Assembly (NCBI RefSeq): GCF_001314325.1
Contig: NZ_CP009430.1
Span: 310,001 to 374,000 of the forward strand
From: Sphingopyxis macrogoltabida
GTDB taxonomy: Bacteria; Pseudomonadota; Alphaproteobacteria; Sphingomonadales; Sphingomonadaceae
Length of the DNA: 64,000 nt
Reading direction: 5' to 3'
Position 1 is the first letter of the stretch; every line of letters starts with the position of its first letter. The notes below the pieces were generated by a model. That model saw only the letters and a program-made list of their open reading frames with translations. It had not been told where the DNA came from and made no database searches. Of this stretch, positions 1-9,667 are shown piece by piece. Both the position numbers and the translations under genes were made by a program.

Positions 1-35
1 GGCCGGAGATGCCGCGTTGCCGACATCTTCCGGCC
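1..35 (-). terminator. possible terminator hairpin after the first TonB receptor
   Basis: Positions 1-11 and 24-35 form an 11-bp stem with one bulged base. It lies just past the stop of the leftward TonB receptor gene. The sequence that would carry a T-run is outside the window, so this is only a plausible intrinsic terminator. A shorter palindrome at 50-65 lies between it and the gene. Confidence 0.35.
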
Positions 36-80
36 CCCAAGTCCGCCGACTGCTAGCCCTAGCAGGACGGCCGGAGGAGA

Positions 81-2384
81 TCAGAAGCGATAACCGACTT
101 TGAGGCCGTAGATTCGCGGTTCGCCCGGAAAGTCGCTCAGCGTCGAGCCGAGAGCCAGGACCGTGCGGCGATAATTTTGCTTGGTCGCGTTGGTAACATA
201 AGCGGTGATCCGGAAATCACCAATCTCGTACGCCGCGCGGAGATCGAGGAGGCCGTAGGAGGGCTCGCGCGACAGGCTGACGGCACCGCCATAGATGGGA
301 TTGGCATTGCCCGGCTCATGGTAGAATTCGTCGAGCAGTGCATAGTCGGCGCGCAGTGTCAGACCGCTATTATCGCCAGTCGGAATCCGCCATTCGGCAC
401 CGACATTGATGCTGTGCTTGGGCGCACGCACCAGACGCCGGTCAGAGAAATCGGTCGCGGCAGTCGGCGGAACACCATCAGCGTTAGTGAAATAGGCGTC
501 ATATTTCGCGTCGAGATAACCATAGGTCACGCTGAAGTCGATATTGTCGCTCGGACGCAGCAGGAGTTCGACGTCGGCGCCGTAGATCTTCGACGCAGCG
601 GCGTTGCTTATCAGGCTGGCGGCCGAGCCGCCGCCCAGATCGACGATCCGCGAAACCTGCAGATCCTTATAGTCATAATGGAAGGCCGCCACGTTGAAAC
701 GGAGCCGGCGATCGAGCCATTCGGACTTGAAACCGACTTCATAGGTCTTGATGTCCTCGGGCTGGAACAGGACGTTCGCTTGTGCCGCCGAGAAGGGCAC
801 ATATTGAAAGCCGCCGCTCTTGAAGCCGGTCGAATAGCTCGCATAGATGCTTGCGTCGGGGCTGAACTTGTAAGTGGCGACGATGCGCGGATCAAAACTC
901 TCGTAGGTCGCGCTGTTGTCGACCAGGAAAGGCACGGCGATGAGCGGAACCCCGGGCCGGGTGTTCAGGCCCTGCTGCACCGCCCTCTTCTCGTCGCGCG
1001 TATAGCGGCCGCCGAGGGTGACTTCGAATTTTTCGCCAAGATGGATCGTCGCCTGGCCAAAGATGGCATAGCTGTCGATCTCATAATCCGAGATTGCGGT
1101 GCTGACTTGCGGCCCACCGCTGAGCAACGCTACGACGCTATCGACGCCCAGGCGAAATTCGTCGCTCCGCGCGCTGCGGTCACGATAATAGAAGGCGCCG
1201 ATGATCCAATCGAGGTTTCCGTCGAACGACGCTGGCCCGCTTGGATCGGAAGTGATGCGAATTTCCTGGCTGAACTGCTTCGAGCGCTCGTTACTAAGCT
1301 GGTTCGCAATGTCGAGAGAAGTGCCCTCGAGATCACGGCCGTCTGAAATGCGAAGCTTCTTCAGCGCGCTGATCGACGTGATCGTCGCAAAACCGGCATC
1401 ATATTCAACGCGTCCGATATATGTCTCGGTCTTGCGGTCGAGATAAGGATCAAACGACAGGTTGCCCGCATTGCCGCCAAAATAGGGGATAGGTGTGCGA
1501 CCGGGGCGGCCAAGGAATGTCGCGAGAGGATTGGCAGGCGTGATGACTCCGGCAAGTGACTCCGCGGGCCCGCTGCCGCGGCTAAAACCAGAAAATGCCG
1601 CCTTGTCGCCGTCGCGCGACAATTCGGCCGTCAAATCGATCGTGAGTTGTTCACTCGGTGCGAAGCGCAGCCGCGCCCGTCCACCCCAATTGTCGATGCC
1701 CTGGAATTTGGTGCCAGTCTGCAAATTTGTCTGGTAACCATCGCGCTCGGCCTTCCAGCCCGCTACGCGAAACATTAGCTTATCGCCCGCAATCGGGCCG
1801 CCGACGGCGCCGAACAGGCTATAGCCGTCATAATTGCTGATGCCGGCCTCTGCCTCACCCGTGAAATAGTCGGTCGGACCTTTGGTAATCACGTTTATCG
1901 CACCAGCGATCGTGTTGCGACCGTAGAGCGTGCCTTGCGGACCGCGCAAGACTTCGATGCGCTCGACATCGCGAAGCGAACCGAACGAGCCTGAGGCACG
2001 GCCGGCATAGACGTCGTCGACGAACACGCCGACCGAGCTTTCCGAGCCGGGATCGAACGAACGGGTACCGATGCCGCGAATGTAAAGCTGCGGGCGGGCT
2101 GCGCCAAAGCTGCCAAAATAGAACGAGGGAACGCGCGGCGCGATGTTCTCAAGGCTCAGAATTCCGAGCTTCTCAACCTGCTGGCCGCCAAAAGCGGTGA
2201 TCGCGACCGGGATGTCCTGAACGCGTTCTTCGCGGCGCTGCGCCGTGACGAGGATTTCGCCAGGATATGTTTCTTCCTGCGCAGCCGGCGCTTCCGGCGC
2301 CGCCGCCTCTTGCGCCATAGCAGCATGCAGCGGCGACAAGATCGCCGCGCCGGACACCAGAATTCTGAATGTGGCAGTCTTCAT
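81..2384 (-). CDS. TonB-dependent outer-membrane receptor
   Basis: A 767-residue outer-membrane receptor expected to import a substrate using TonB energy. It begins with a signal peptide (MKTATFRILVSG... ending near AAMAQ), then a TonB-box-like EILVTAQRR, a plug domain rich in RGIG and LRGPQGTLYGRN motifs, and a long beta barrel ending in the typical terminal aromatic (VGYRF). The chosen ATG has a good ribosome site (GGGAGGG) 6 bases upstream; a TTG five codons earlier would place that site inside the gene. It follows the acyl-CoA synthetase gene but has its own upstream region with a palindromic operator (2444-2457), so it is probably a separate unit. Sphingomonads commonly place such receptors beside aromatic catabolic genes; import of the pathway substrate is inference. 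Confidence 0.93.
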   Translation of the reverse strand: MKTATFRILVSGAAILSPLHAAMAQEAAAPEAPAAQEETYPGEILVTAQRREERVQDIPVAITAFGGQQVEKLGILSLENIAPRVPSFYFGSFGAARPQLYIRGIGTRSFDPGSESSVGVFVDDVYAGRASGSFGSLRDVERIEVLRGPQGTLYGRNTIAGAINVITKGPTDYFTGEAEAGISNYDGYSLFGAVGGPIAGDKLMFRVAGWKAERDGYQTNLQTGTKFQGIDNWGGRARLRFAPSEQLTIDLTAELSRDGDKAAFSGFSRGSGPAESLAGVITPANPLATFLGRPGRTPIPYFGGNAGNLSFDPYLDRKTETYIGRVEYDAGFATITSISALKKLRISDGRDLEGTSLDIANQLSNERSKQFSQEIRITSDPSGPASFDGNLDWIIGAFYYRDRSARSDEFRLGVDSVVALLSGGPQVSTAISDYEIDSYAIFGQATIHLGEKFEVTLGGRYTRDEKRAVQQGLNTRPGVPLIAVPFLVDNSATYESFDPRIVATYKFSPDASIYASYSTGFKSGGFQYVPFSAAQANVLFQPEDIKTYEVGFKSEWLDRRLRFNVAAFHYDYKDLQVSRIVDLGGGSAASLISNAAASKIYGADVELLLRPSDNIDFSVTYGYLDAKYDAYFTNADGVPPTAATDFSDRRLVRAPKHSINVGAEWRIPTGDNSGLTLRADYALLDEFYHEPGNANPIYGGAVSLSREPSYGLLDLRAAYEIGDFRITAYVTNATKQNYRRTVLALGSTLSDFPGEPRIYGLKVGYRF

Positions 2385-2443
2385 GATCAACCCTCCCAAG
2401 TTGGCCGCAGTCTGTCGCTGTCGGCAACGATTTTCGAATCTAT

Positions 2444-2457
2444 GTAAACCAGTTTAT
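2444..2457. promoter_or_regulatory. 14-bp palindromic operator, copy 1
   Basis: GTAAACCAGTTTAT, built on the palindrome TAAAC-CA-GTTTA, lies 60 bases upstream of the TonB receptor start. The exact reverse complement occurs upstream of etfB at 32098-32111. Identity over 14 bases at two intergenic sites 30 kb apart points to one repressor or activator serving both; the regulator is not identified. Confidence 0.6.
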
Positions 2458-2473
2458 GTTTTCTAAGTCAAGA

Positions 2474-4366
2474 TTATCCTTCCACCTTGGAAGTTTCGGC
2501 GACCGATTGGTAAATATGTTCGAGAGCGGCCGGGTCTTCGATCGTCGCGGGAGTGGCAACGGCCTCCCCGTTGGCAATCGCGCGGATCGTCGCGCGCAGC
2601 GTCTTGCCCGAACGCGTCTTCGGCAGGGCTTTCACCACATGGACGGACTTGAACGCGGCGACGGGGCCGAGTTCGTCGCGCACACGCGCCACGACCTCGC
2701 GCGAAACCTCGTCGTCGGATACCTGCACGCCAGCCTTCAGGACGATGAAGCCGATGGGAATCATCCCCTTGATGACGTCGTTGGCTCCGATCACAGCGCA
2801 CTCGGCGACCGCGGGATGCGCGGAGACTATTTGCTCGATTGCCCCGGTCGACAGCCTGTGGCCTGCGACATTGATGATGTCGTCGATACGGCTCATCACA
2901 TGGACGAAACCGTCGTCATCGACCATGCCGGCATCGCCTGTGGTGTAGAAGCCGGGATGCTGGCTGAGATAGGCGTCCTGGAAATGGGCGTGACGCTGCC
3001 AGAGCGTGGGGAAGCAGCCGGGTGGCAGCGGGAGGCTAAGGACGATGTCGCCGATCTCACCGGCGGCCAGCTCCTTATCCTCGCTATCAAGGATTGCGAA
3101 ACTATAGCCCGGAATAGGGCGCCCGGCGCTGCCGTGACGGGTGCGCGTGTCGCTAAGACCGATGCAGGTTCCCAGCGCGGGCCAGCCAAGCTCGGTCTGC
3201 CACCAGTGATCGATGACCGGAACTCCGAGCATCGTCTCCGCCCAGGCCAAGGTGTCGGGATCGGCACGCTCGCCGGCAAGATAGAGCGCCCGGAGGCGGC
3301 CGCTTCCCTTCTCGGCGAGGAGGAGGCCCTCGGGATCCTCGCGCTTTACCGCGCGGATCGCGGTCGGCGCGGTAAAGAAGACATCGACTTCATGGTCACG
3401 AATGACCCGCCAGAAGGCGCCTGCATCGGGAGTTCCGACCGGCTTTCCCTCATACATGACGCTCGTGCAGCCGTGGATGAGCGGACCGTAGACGATGTAA
3501 CTGTGCCCGACCGCCCAGCCGATATCGGATCCCGCCCAGAAGACTTCGTCGGTTCCGACACCATAGATGTTCGGAACCGACCAGGCCATGGCAACGGCAT
3601 GACCGCCATTGTCGTGGACGACGCCCTTGGCGATGCCCGTCGTCCCTGAGGTATAAAGGATGTAGAGCGGATGGTCGGAGGACACCGGAACGCAATCCGC
3701 CGGCTCGGCCGCCGCGCACGCCTCGCTCCACTCGATATCGCGGCCGGCTTCGAGCGACGCGGTCAGCTCGGGCCGCTGCAGGACGACGGTGTATAGAACC
3801 TTGTGGGTGGCCAGCGCGATAGCAGCATCGAGCAAGGGCTTGTAGGCGACGGTCCGGCCGGGTTCGAGGCCGCAAGATGCGGTCAGGACCAGCTTGGGTT
3901 CGGCATCGTCGATGCGCTTGGCGAGCTCGTGCGAGGCGAAGCCGCCGAATACGACCGAATGCACCGCGCCGATGCGCGCGCAGGCGAGCATCGCGAACAC
4001 CGCCTCGGGCACCATTGGCATATAGATGATCACGCGGTCGCCAAGATCGACGCCTTGCGCGCGGATCATACCCGCAACCTGTGCGACTTCGCGCTGGATA
4101 TCCGCATAGGTGTAGCGCGTGACGCGGCCGGTCATCGCGCTGTCGTGGATCAGCGCGGTGCGTTCGCCGCGGCCGGCAGCGATATGGCGATCGACGGCAT
4201 TGTGGCAGGTGTTGAGACGGCCGTCCGGAAACCAGGTCCAGATGCCATCGGGCTGCGCGTCTCCGGCGCGTGTGGGCGCCTGCTCCCAATTGATCAGTTG
4301 CGCCGCCTCCATCCAGAAAGCCGCGGGATCGGCGACGCTCGCCGCATAGATCGAGGAATAGCTCAT
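2474..4366 (-). CDS. acyl-CoA synthetase, acetyl/propionyl-CoA synthetase (PrpE-like)
   Basis: A 630-residue AMP-forming acyl-CoA ligase that would activate a short carboxylic acid with ATP and CoA. It shows the ACAS N-terminal region, the AMP-binding loop YTSGTTGIAKG (about residues 238-248), DHWWQTE in the core, a TTGD hinge and the C-terminal LPKTRSGKTLR with the catalytic lysine. The length fits PrpE/Acs. The start is the ATG that overlaps the upstream stop as ATGA, with a GGGAGA ribosome site; the frame stays open further upstream but lies inside the previous gene. As last gene of the leftward meta-pathway operon it is well placed to activate the acid released by the hydrolase, for example isobutyrate if the substrate is p-cumate. 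That substrate is inferred. Confidence 0.92.
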   Translation of the reverse strand: MSYSSIYAASVADPAAFWMEAAQLINWEQAPTRAGDAQPDGIWTWFPDGRLNTCHNAVDRHIAAGRGERTALIHDSAMTGRVTRYTYADIQREVAQVAGMIRAQGVDLGDRVIIYMPMVPEAVFAMLACARIGAVHSVVFGGFASHELAKRIDDAEPKLVLTASCGLEPGRTVAYKPLLDAAIALATHKVLYTVVLQRPELTASLEAGRDIEWSEACAAAEPADCVPVSSDHPLYILYTSGTTGIAKGVVHDNGGHAVAMAWSVPNIYGVGTDEVFWAGSDIGWAVGHSYIVYGPLIHGCTSVMYEGKPVGTPDAGAFWRVIRDHEVDVFFTAPTAIRAVKREDPEGLLLAEKGSGRLRALYLAGERADPDTLAWAETMLGVPVIDHWWQTELGWPALGTCIGLSDTRTRHGSAGRPIPGYSFAILDSEDKELAAGEIGDIVLSLPLPPGCFPTLWQRHAHFQDAYLSQHPGFYTTGDAGMVDDDGFVHVMSRIDDIINVAGHRLSTGAIEQIVSAHPAVAECAVIGANDVIKGMIPIGFIVLKAGVQVSDDEVSREVVARVRDELGPVAAFKSVHVVKALPKTRSGKTLRATIRAIANGEAVATPATIEDPAALEHIYQSVAETSKVEG

Positions 4367-5028
4367 AGCATGTCTCCCGTGAGATGCCGCCACATCCGCT
4401 CGACCACCCCACCTGACCAAGTCTGCCGCGCGTCGATTTCTTCCGAAGTCAGCCGAGCCGCTTCCAGGTCGAGGCCCATGGCCCGGACATCGCGCTCGAT
4501 GCGCGCTGCGTCTTCGAGGAACCATCCGAGCGTCACCGCTTGCGGCAGGCTTTCACCCACAACGACGGCGCCATTGCCGCGCATTACGAGTGCGGGAGCG
4601 TCGCCGAGCATGTCGGCGAGATCCGCGGCGGCCGCGTCGCTGCGGAGCAGGCGCGGATCGTTCCAGAACGGGATCGACTTGAAATAGGCACCGATGCCGT
4701 GGCGCGGGACCGGCACGAGGCCGGCGGCCGAGAGTGCCATCACCGCGGGCGGCATGATGCGGCATACGCCGCCGACCCCGGAACGCCGGCGGTAGATTTC
4801 ACGGTGGATGCGCACTTCGCCGAGGACACCCTCTGGAAGCGGCCCGTCGAGCGGCACAACGGTCCCCGGCTCGTCGGCGACGCGCCCCATAGGGAGCGGC
4901 GCGCAAACGAGAAAGCTCGTCGCGTCGAGCCGCGCGCTGCAATGGCCGAAGGCATGGACAAGACCTGCAGACGCGAGCGCCCGGGCGGCAAGCCGAACCT
5001 GTTCGTCGATGGCCGCCGGCGTGGTCAT
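4363..5028 (-). CDS. class II aldolase/adducin family protein, possible ring-cleavage-product decarboxylase (CmtD-like)
   Basis: A 221-residue protein of the class II aldolase/adducin fold. It carries [13 protein letters not shown] near the N-terminus, [12 protein letters not shown], an altered metal region (CRIMPPAV rather than the usual HxH) and PRHGIGAYF. The start ATG overlaps the aldolase stop (ATGA), and its own stop overlaps the next gene the same way, so translation is coupled. In p-cumate degradation a member of this family (CmtD) decarboxylates the carboxylated meta-cleavage product before hydrolysis. Position between aldolase and synthetase genes in a meta-cleavage operon suggests the same job. 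Family membership is strong; the reaction is inference. Confidence 0.82.
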   Translation of the reverse strand: MTTPAAIDEQVRLAARALASAGLVHAFGHCSARLDATSFLVCAPLPMGRVADEPGTVVPLDGPLPEGVLGEVRIHREIYRRRSGVGGVCRIMPPAVMALSAAGLVPVPRHGIGAYFKSIPFWNDPRLLRSDAAAADLADMLGDAPALVMRGNGAVVVGESLPQAVTLGWFLEDAARIERDVRAMGLDLEAARLTSEEIDARQTWSGGVVERMWRHLTGDML

Positions 5029-6053
5029 TTGCCGGCCCGCAGCATATCGAGCGCGACGTCGACGATCATATCCTCCTGCCCGCCGACCATCTTGCGGCGG
5101 CCGAGTTCGACGAGGATGGCGCGGGTGTCGAGTCCATGCTCGGCGGCGGCTTTCTCGGCATGGCGGAGGAAGCTGGAGTAGACCCCCGCGTATCCCAGCG
5201 TCAGCGTCTCGCGGTCGACGCGCACCGGGCGGTCCTGCAGCGGGCGGACGAGGTCCTCGGCCGCATCCATCAGCGCATAAAGGTCGCAGCCATGCTTCCA
5301 GCCATGGACGTCGGCGGCGGCGATGAACACTTCGAGCGGCGCATTGCCCGCACCGGCGCCCATGCCCGCAAGGCTCGCATCGACGCGGATCGCGCCATTC
5401 TGCACCGCGACGATGCTGTTCGCGACGCCGAGGCTGAGATTGTGGTGCGCATGAACACCGCGCTGCGTCTCGGGCTTGAGCACCCGGTCGTATGCCTGCA
5501 GCCGCGCCGCATATTGGTCCATCGTCAGCGCGCCGCCGCTGTCGGTGACATAGACGCAATGCGCGCCATAGCTTTCCATCAGCAGGGCCTGCTGCGCGAG
5601 CGGCTCGGGCTCGGACATATGGCTCATCATCAGGAAGCCGGAGACGTCCATGCCGATGCCGCGCGCAAATTCGATATGCTGCTTCGCGACATCGGCCTCG
5701 GTGCAGTGGGTCGCGATCCGCACCGAGCGCACGCCCATCTCATAGGCATGCTTGAGGTCGTGGATGGTGCCGATGCCGGGAAGCAACAGCGTGGTCAGCA
5801 CACTATGTTCGAGCACTTCGGCGACCGCGCCGATCCAGTCCCAGTCGGTCTGGGCGCCGAAGCCATAGTTGAAGCTCGACCCCTGCAGCCCGTCGCCATG
5901 CGCGACCTCGATCGCATCGACCTTCGCCGCATCGAGCGCCCTGGCGATCGCCTTTACATTATCGAGGCCATATTGGTGGCGGATCGCGTGCATGCCGTCG
6001 CGAAGCGTCACGTCCTGGATATACAGTTTGCTGGTCGTCGGGTCGAAGGTCAT
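5025..6053 (-). CDS. 4-hydroxy-2-oxovalerate aldolase
   Basis: A 342-residue HMGL-like pyruvate aldolase (MhpE/BphI/DmpG family) that splits 4-hydroxy-2-oxoacids to pyruvate and an aldehyde. The N-terminal [11 protein letters not shown] contains the catalytic arginine and metal-binding aspartate, and HAHHNLSLG supplies the two metal histidines. The C-terminal DmpG communication domain is present. In this family the enzyme forms a complex with the acetylating aldehyde dehydrogenase and channels acetaldehyde to it; that dehydrogenase is encoded immediately upstream, with a 4-base overlap. Length and motifs are normal. Confidence 0.95.
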   Translation of the reverse strand: MTFDPTTSKLYIQDVTLRDGMHAIRHQYGLDNVKAIARALDAAKVDAIEVAHGDGLQGSSFNYGFGAQTDWDWIGAVAEVLEHSVLTTLLLPGIGTIHDLKHAYEMGVRSVRIATHCTEADVAKQHIEFARGIGMDVSGFLMMSHMSEPEPLAQQALLMESYGAHCVYVTDSGGALTMDQYAARLQAYDRVLKPETQRGVHAHHNLSLGVANSIVAVQNGAIRVDASLAGMGAGAGNAPLEVFIAAADVHGWKHGCDLYALMDAAEDLVRPLQDRPVRVDRETLTLGYAGVYSSFLRHAEKAAAEHGLDTRAILVELGRRKMVGGQEDMIVDVALDMLRAGK

Positions 6054-6991
6054 GCCGCCATATCCTGCTTCATGCGGAGTGCGATCTTCTCGGCGGTCCT
6101 GAGCGCCGCCGAGGTCATGATGTCGAGATTGCCGGCATAGGCGGGCAGGTAATGCGCCGCGCCCTCGACCTCGAGGAAGACGCTGACCTTGAGCCCGGTG
6201 AAGCTGCCGCCCATTTCGGGGATACGCAGCGGCGCGTTGCCTCCGATGTTTTCGAACTGCACCTCTTGTTTCAGCCGGTATCCCGGCACATAGGCCCGCA
6301 CTTCGGCGACCATATCTTCGACGCTCTTCGCGATCGCGGCACGGTCGCCGTCATCGCACAGGCAATAGACGGTATCGCGCATGATCAGCGGCGGTTCGGC
6401 GGGATTGAGAACGATGATCGCCTTGCCGCGCGTCGCGCCGCCGACCTCCCTGATCGCCTGGCTTGTCGTCTCGGTGAACTCGTCGATGTTGGCGCGGGTG
6501 CCGGGGCCAGCGCTTTTCGACGCGATCGACGCGACGATCTCGCCATAATGGACTTTCGAAACGCGGTTCACCGCGGCGACGATCGGGATCGTCGCCTGCC
6601 CGCCGCAGGTCACCATATTGACGTTGGCGGCATCGAGGTTCGCGTCGCCGTTCACCGGCGGGATCGTGTAAGGACCGATCGCCGCCGGGGTCAGGTCGAC
6701 GACGCGCTTGCCGTGCGCGATCAGCACGTCGCTGTGGTGCTTATGGGCACCTGCGGAGGTCGCATCGAAAACGATCGCGATATCGGCAAAGCCCGGCAGC
6801 GCGATCAGGCCGTCGAGGCCATCCGCCGTGATCGGCACGCCCAGCCGTTCGGCGCGTTTGAGCCCGTCGCTTTCGGGATCGATCCCGACGAAAGCGCCCA
6901 TTTCGAGGATATCCGACAGGCGCATGATCTTGATCATCAGGTCGGTGCCGATATTGCCCGAGCCGATGATCGCGACTTTGGTTTTCGCCAT
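6050..6991 (-). CDS. acetaldehyde dehydrogenase (acetylating)
   Basis: A 313-residue CoA-acylating aldehyde dehydrogenase (MhpF/BphJ/DmpF family), turning acetaldehyde, NAD and CoA into acetyl-CoA. IGSGNIG at residues 9-15 is the NAD-binding loop, and [10 protein letters not shown] contains the catalytic cysteine (Cys129). Its stop overlaps the aldolase start (ATGA) and only 4 bases separate it from the hydratase stop. It is the terminal step of the lower meta pathway. Confidence 0.95.
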   Translation of the reverse strand: MAKTKVAIIGSGNIGTDLMIKIMRLSDILEMGAFVGIDPESDGLKRAERLGVPITADGLDGLIALPGFADIAIVFDATSAGAHKHHSDVLIAHGKRVVDLTPAAIGPYTIPPVNGDANLDAANVNMVTCGGQATIPIVAAVNRVSKVHYGEIVASIASKSAGPGTRANIDEFTETTSQAIREVGGATRGKAIIVLNPAEPPLIMRDTVYCLCDDGDRAAIAKSVEDMVAEVRAYVPGYRLKQEVQFENIGGNAPLRIPEMGGSFTGLKVSVFLEVEGAAHYLPAYAGNLDIMTSAALRTAEKIALRMKQDMAA

Positions 6992-6995
6992 TTCG

Positions 6996-7772
6996 CTATG
7001 CCTTGTACGTAAAGCTGCAGGTGCCGATGCCGGCGATGCGCGCCTCGACCTGGTCGCCCGGCGTCAGCGCGACCATCGGCCCGAGCGCGCCGGCGAGGAG
7101 GATATCGCCCGCCTGCAGCGGCTCGCCGCGCGTCGACAGCGTCTGGGCAAGCCAGGCGGCGGCGTTGAGCGGGTTGCCAAGCGCCGCGGCGCCGACGCCG
7201 GTCGACGCGACCGCGCCGTTCACCGACATCTCCATCGCCGCACCTTCGAGGTCGAGCCCGGCGAGCGGCAGGCCGTCGTCTGCCAGCACGAAGAAGGCCG
7301 ACGAGCCATTGTCGGCGACCGTGTCGGCAAAGGTGATTTTCCAGTCGGCGATGCGGCTGTCGACGATCTCGATCGCGGCGTGGACGCTTGCCACCGCGGC
7401 CGCGACCTGTTCGGCGGTCGTGCCGGGACCGGGCAGACCGGCGCCGAGAATGAAGGCGATCTCCGCCTCCGCCTTCGGCTGGATCGCCCGCGCCGGGTCG
7501 AGCCGCCCGCCGTCGGCGACGCGCATGTCGTCGAACAGCACGCCGAAATCGGGCTGGTCGACGCCGAGCTGCGTTTGCACCGCCTTTGCGGTCAGCCCCG
7601 CCTTGCGCCCGACGATCCGGCGCCCCTGCGCTTCCCAGAAGCGCGTGTTGATCGTCTGCACCGCATAGGCGCCCGCGGCATCGGTCGGTTCGAGCGCATC
7701 GCGGAGCGGCGGAATAGCGCCGCCTGCATAAGCGTCGCGCAGCCGTGTGGCGATGTCTTGATAGCTGGGCAT
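6996..7772 (-). CDS. 2-keto-4-pentenoate hydratase
   Basis: A 258-residue hydratase of the MhpD/BphH/DmpE family, adding water to 2-hydroxypenta-2,4-dienoate to give 4-hydroxy-2-oxovalerate. VGRKAGLTA and [12 protein letters not shown], with the acidic metal ligands, are characteristic. The start chosen has the ribosome site GGAAGAGGGA just upstream; an ATG five codons earlier would swallow it. It is first in the leftward operon, whose promoter lies in the divergent region with the Rieske operon. Confidence 0.93.
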   Translation of the reverse strand: MPSYQDIATRLRDAYAGGAIPPLRDALEPTDAAGAYAVQTINTRFWEAQGRRIVGRKAGLTAKAVQTQLGVDQPDFGVLFDDMRVADGGRLDPARAIQPKAEAEIAFILGAGLPGPGTTAEQVAAAVASVHAAIEIVDSRIADWKITFADTVADNGSSAFFVLADDGLPLAGLDLEGAAMEMSVNGAVASTGVGAAALGNPLNAAAWLAQTLSTRGEPLQAGDILLAGALGPMVALTPGDQVEARIAGIGTCSFTYKA

Positions 7773-7892
7773 CGTCCCTCTTCCCATTGCGGTGTTTGTT
7801 CACCGATTGACTAATTGCGACTCATGTTACATACCAAGTGCACGGTTTGTAAAGAGCCATCAACAGAGCGACACGCTCGAAAGGGATGAGGA
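7773..7892. promoter_or_regulatory. divergent promoter region of the two meta-cleavage operons, with shared operator motifs
   Basis: This 120-base gap separates the leftward lower-pathway operon from the rightward Rieske operon. At 7829-7852 it carries ACATACCAAGTG, two variable bases, then CGGTTTGTAA, which recurs before the FAH gene. Overlapping its left edge, CATGTTACAT (7823-7832) is the exact complement of a 10-mer upstream of the second Rieske operon. The region is AT-richer than its surroundings. Control by the TetR and/or GntR proteins encoded nearby is inferred. Confidence 0.65.
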
Positions 7893-9155
7893 ATGGATCA
7901 GAGCCTGCGACCGGTCGTGGATGAAACGCGCGGAATCTACCGCGTTCCGCGCCGCGCCTTTGTCGACCAGTCGGTGTTCGAGCGCGAATGCCGCGCCATT
8001 TTCGATAAATGCTGGCTCTATCTCGGCCATGCGTCCGAGCTGCCCAACCCCGGCGACTTCGTGACCCGCAAGGTCGCCGGACGGCCGATGCTCTTCACCC
8101 GCGACAAGGAAGACAAATATCACGCGCTGATCAACACCTGCCCGCATCGCGGTGCGGTCGTCTGCCGCGAGCGCAAGGGATCCTCGCCCGCCTTCCAGTG
8201 CATGTACCATGGCTGGGTGTTCGCCAACACGGGGCGGCTGATGGTGGTGCCCGGCCATGCCGGATATCCCGCTGATTACAAGGAGGACCCTGGCAAGCAG
8301 CTCAGTCACGCCCCGCGCTTCGACCGTTTCGGCGACTTCTTCTTCGTGAGCTTCGCCGCCGACGGCGAGGATCTTGCGACATATCTCGCGGGCGCCGGCG
8401 ATTATCTGAAGCTCGTCTCCGAGCAGTCGGCGAAGGGGATGACGATCGTCGGCGGCACGCAGGAATATTCGATCCGCGGCAACTGGAAGCTTCTCGCCGA
8501 GAACAGCGTCGACGGATATCACGCCGCGAGCACCCACTCGACCTATCTCGAATATCTCAAGAATGCGAACGGGTCGACGCACGATACGCGCCTCGCGGGC
8601 TTCGGGCACGATCTCGGCAACGGCCATGCGGTGATCGAATATTTCGCGCCGTGGGGCCGGCCGATCGCCAACTGGATCCCGCTCTGGGGCGAGGAAGGCA
8701 AGCGCGAGATCGAGGCGATCCAGCAGGATTTGACCGCGCGCCTCGGGCAGGAACGCGCCGACCGGATCGCGAAGCAGAGCCGCAACATGATCATCTTCCC
8801 CAATCTCGTCATCAATGACGTGATGGCGATCACGGTGCGAACCTTCTGGCCTACAGCCCCCGATTATATGGAGGTCAACGCCTGGGCCCTCGCGCCCGCC
8901 GAGGAATCGGAGTGGCTGCGCAAGTTCCGCCTATTCAACTTCACCGAATTTCTCGGCCCCGGCGGCTTCGCCACCCCCGATGATGTCGAGGCGATCGAGA
9001 AGTGCCAGGTCGGCTATCAGGCGTCACGCGAGGCGCAATATAATGATATCTCGCGCGGTATGCTTCGCGAAGGCGGCTCGGCCTATGACGACGAACTCCA
9101 GATGCGCTGCTTCTGGAACGAGTGGGATCGGCGCGTCCAGGAGTATGGCGCATGA
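7893..9155 (+). CDS. Rieske ring-hydroxylating dioxygenase, alpha subunit
   Basis: A 420-residue catalytic subunit. The Rieske 2Fe-2S motif is CPHRG (Cys83, His85) plus CMYHGW (Cys103, His106). The mononuclear iron region is ENSVDGYHAASTH, with bridging Asp207 and iron ligands His210 and His215. The partner beta subunit starts within the last codons (ATGA overlap). No ferredoxin or reductase gene lies in the window, so electron transfer must come from elsewhere. Followed by an extradiol dioxygenase, an SDR and a hydrolase, it should start attack on an aromatic carboxylate; p-cumate 2,3-dioxygenase is the best-fitting known analogue, by context only. Confidence 0.94.
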   Translation: MDQSLRPVVDETRGIYRVPRRAFVDQSVFERECRAIFDKCWLYLGHASELPNPGDFVTRKVAGRPMLFTRDKEDKYHALINTCPHRGAVVCRERKGSSPAFQCMYHGWVFANTGRLMVVPGHAGYPADYKEDPGKQLSHAPRFDRFGDFFFVSFAADGEDLATYLAGAGDYLKLVSEQSAKGMTIVGGTQEYSIRGNWKLLAENSVDGYHAASTHSTYLEYLKNANGSTHDTRLAGFGHDLGNGHAVIEYFAPWGRPIANWIPLWGEEGKREIEAIQQDLTARLGQERADRIAKQSRNMIIFPNLVINDVMAITVRTFWPTAPDYMEVNAWALAPAEESEWLRKFRLFNFTEFLGPGGFATPDDVEAIEKCQVGYQASREAQYNDISRGMLREGGSAYDDELQMRCFWNEWDRRVQEYGA

Positions 9156-9658
9156 CCCGCGAGGCGGACATCGACGCGATGCTGCTCCAGCACCGGGTGC
9201 AGAGCTTCCTCTTCCACGAGGCCGACCTGCTTGATCGGTGGGAGCTTAACGAATGGGAAGCGCTCTTCGCCGACGAGGCCAGCTATCTCGTGCCGCCGAC
9301 CGACGTCGACGGCGACTTTGCCGACCCCAGCAAGTCGCTCTTCTATATTTTCGATGACCGGACGCGCATCCACGAGCGGGTCGTGCGTCTCGAGAAGAAG
9401 GGCGCCCACAGCGAGTTTCCGCGATCGAAGACGCGGCACCTCGTCAGCAATGTCCTGGCAGAGCAGGACGGCGAAACCATTACCGCAACCGCTTCCTTCG
9501 CCGTCTGGCGATCGAAGGACGGCAACACCGACATCTTCGTCGGCCATTATGCCTATCAGCTGATCGAGGTCGATGGCGCGTTGCGGATCGCCGAGAAGAA
9601 ATGCGTGCTCGATATGGACGCGCTCCGCCCGCACGCCCGCATCAGCATCTTGCTCTAG
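9152..9658 (+). CDS. Rieske ring-hydroxylating dioxygenase, beta subunit
   Basis: A 168-residue small subunit with the SnoaL-like cone fold of ring-hydroxylating dioxygenases. Typical signs are FLFHEADLLDRWELNEWEALFADE near the N-terminus and a TRHLVSNV strand. It has no catalytic centre and stabilises the alpha3beta3 oxygenase. The ATG overlaps the alpha stop by four bases, and the next gene begins 9 bases after its stop. Confidence 0.92.
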   Translation: MTREADIDAMLLQHRVQSFLFHEADLLDRWELNEWEALFADEASYLVPPTDVDGDFADPSKSLFYIFDDRTRIHERVVRLEKKGAHSEFPRSKTRHLVSNVLAEQDGETITATASFAVWRSKDGNTDIFVGHYAYQLIEVDGALRIAEKKCVLDMDALRPHARISILL

Positions 9659-9667
9659 GATGACGAT

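Noticed and set aside
50..65. CTGCTAG-CC-CTAGCAG palindrome
   Set aside because: Perfect but very short spacer and no T-run; too weak to call an operator or terminator apart from the nearby larger hairpin.
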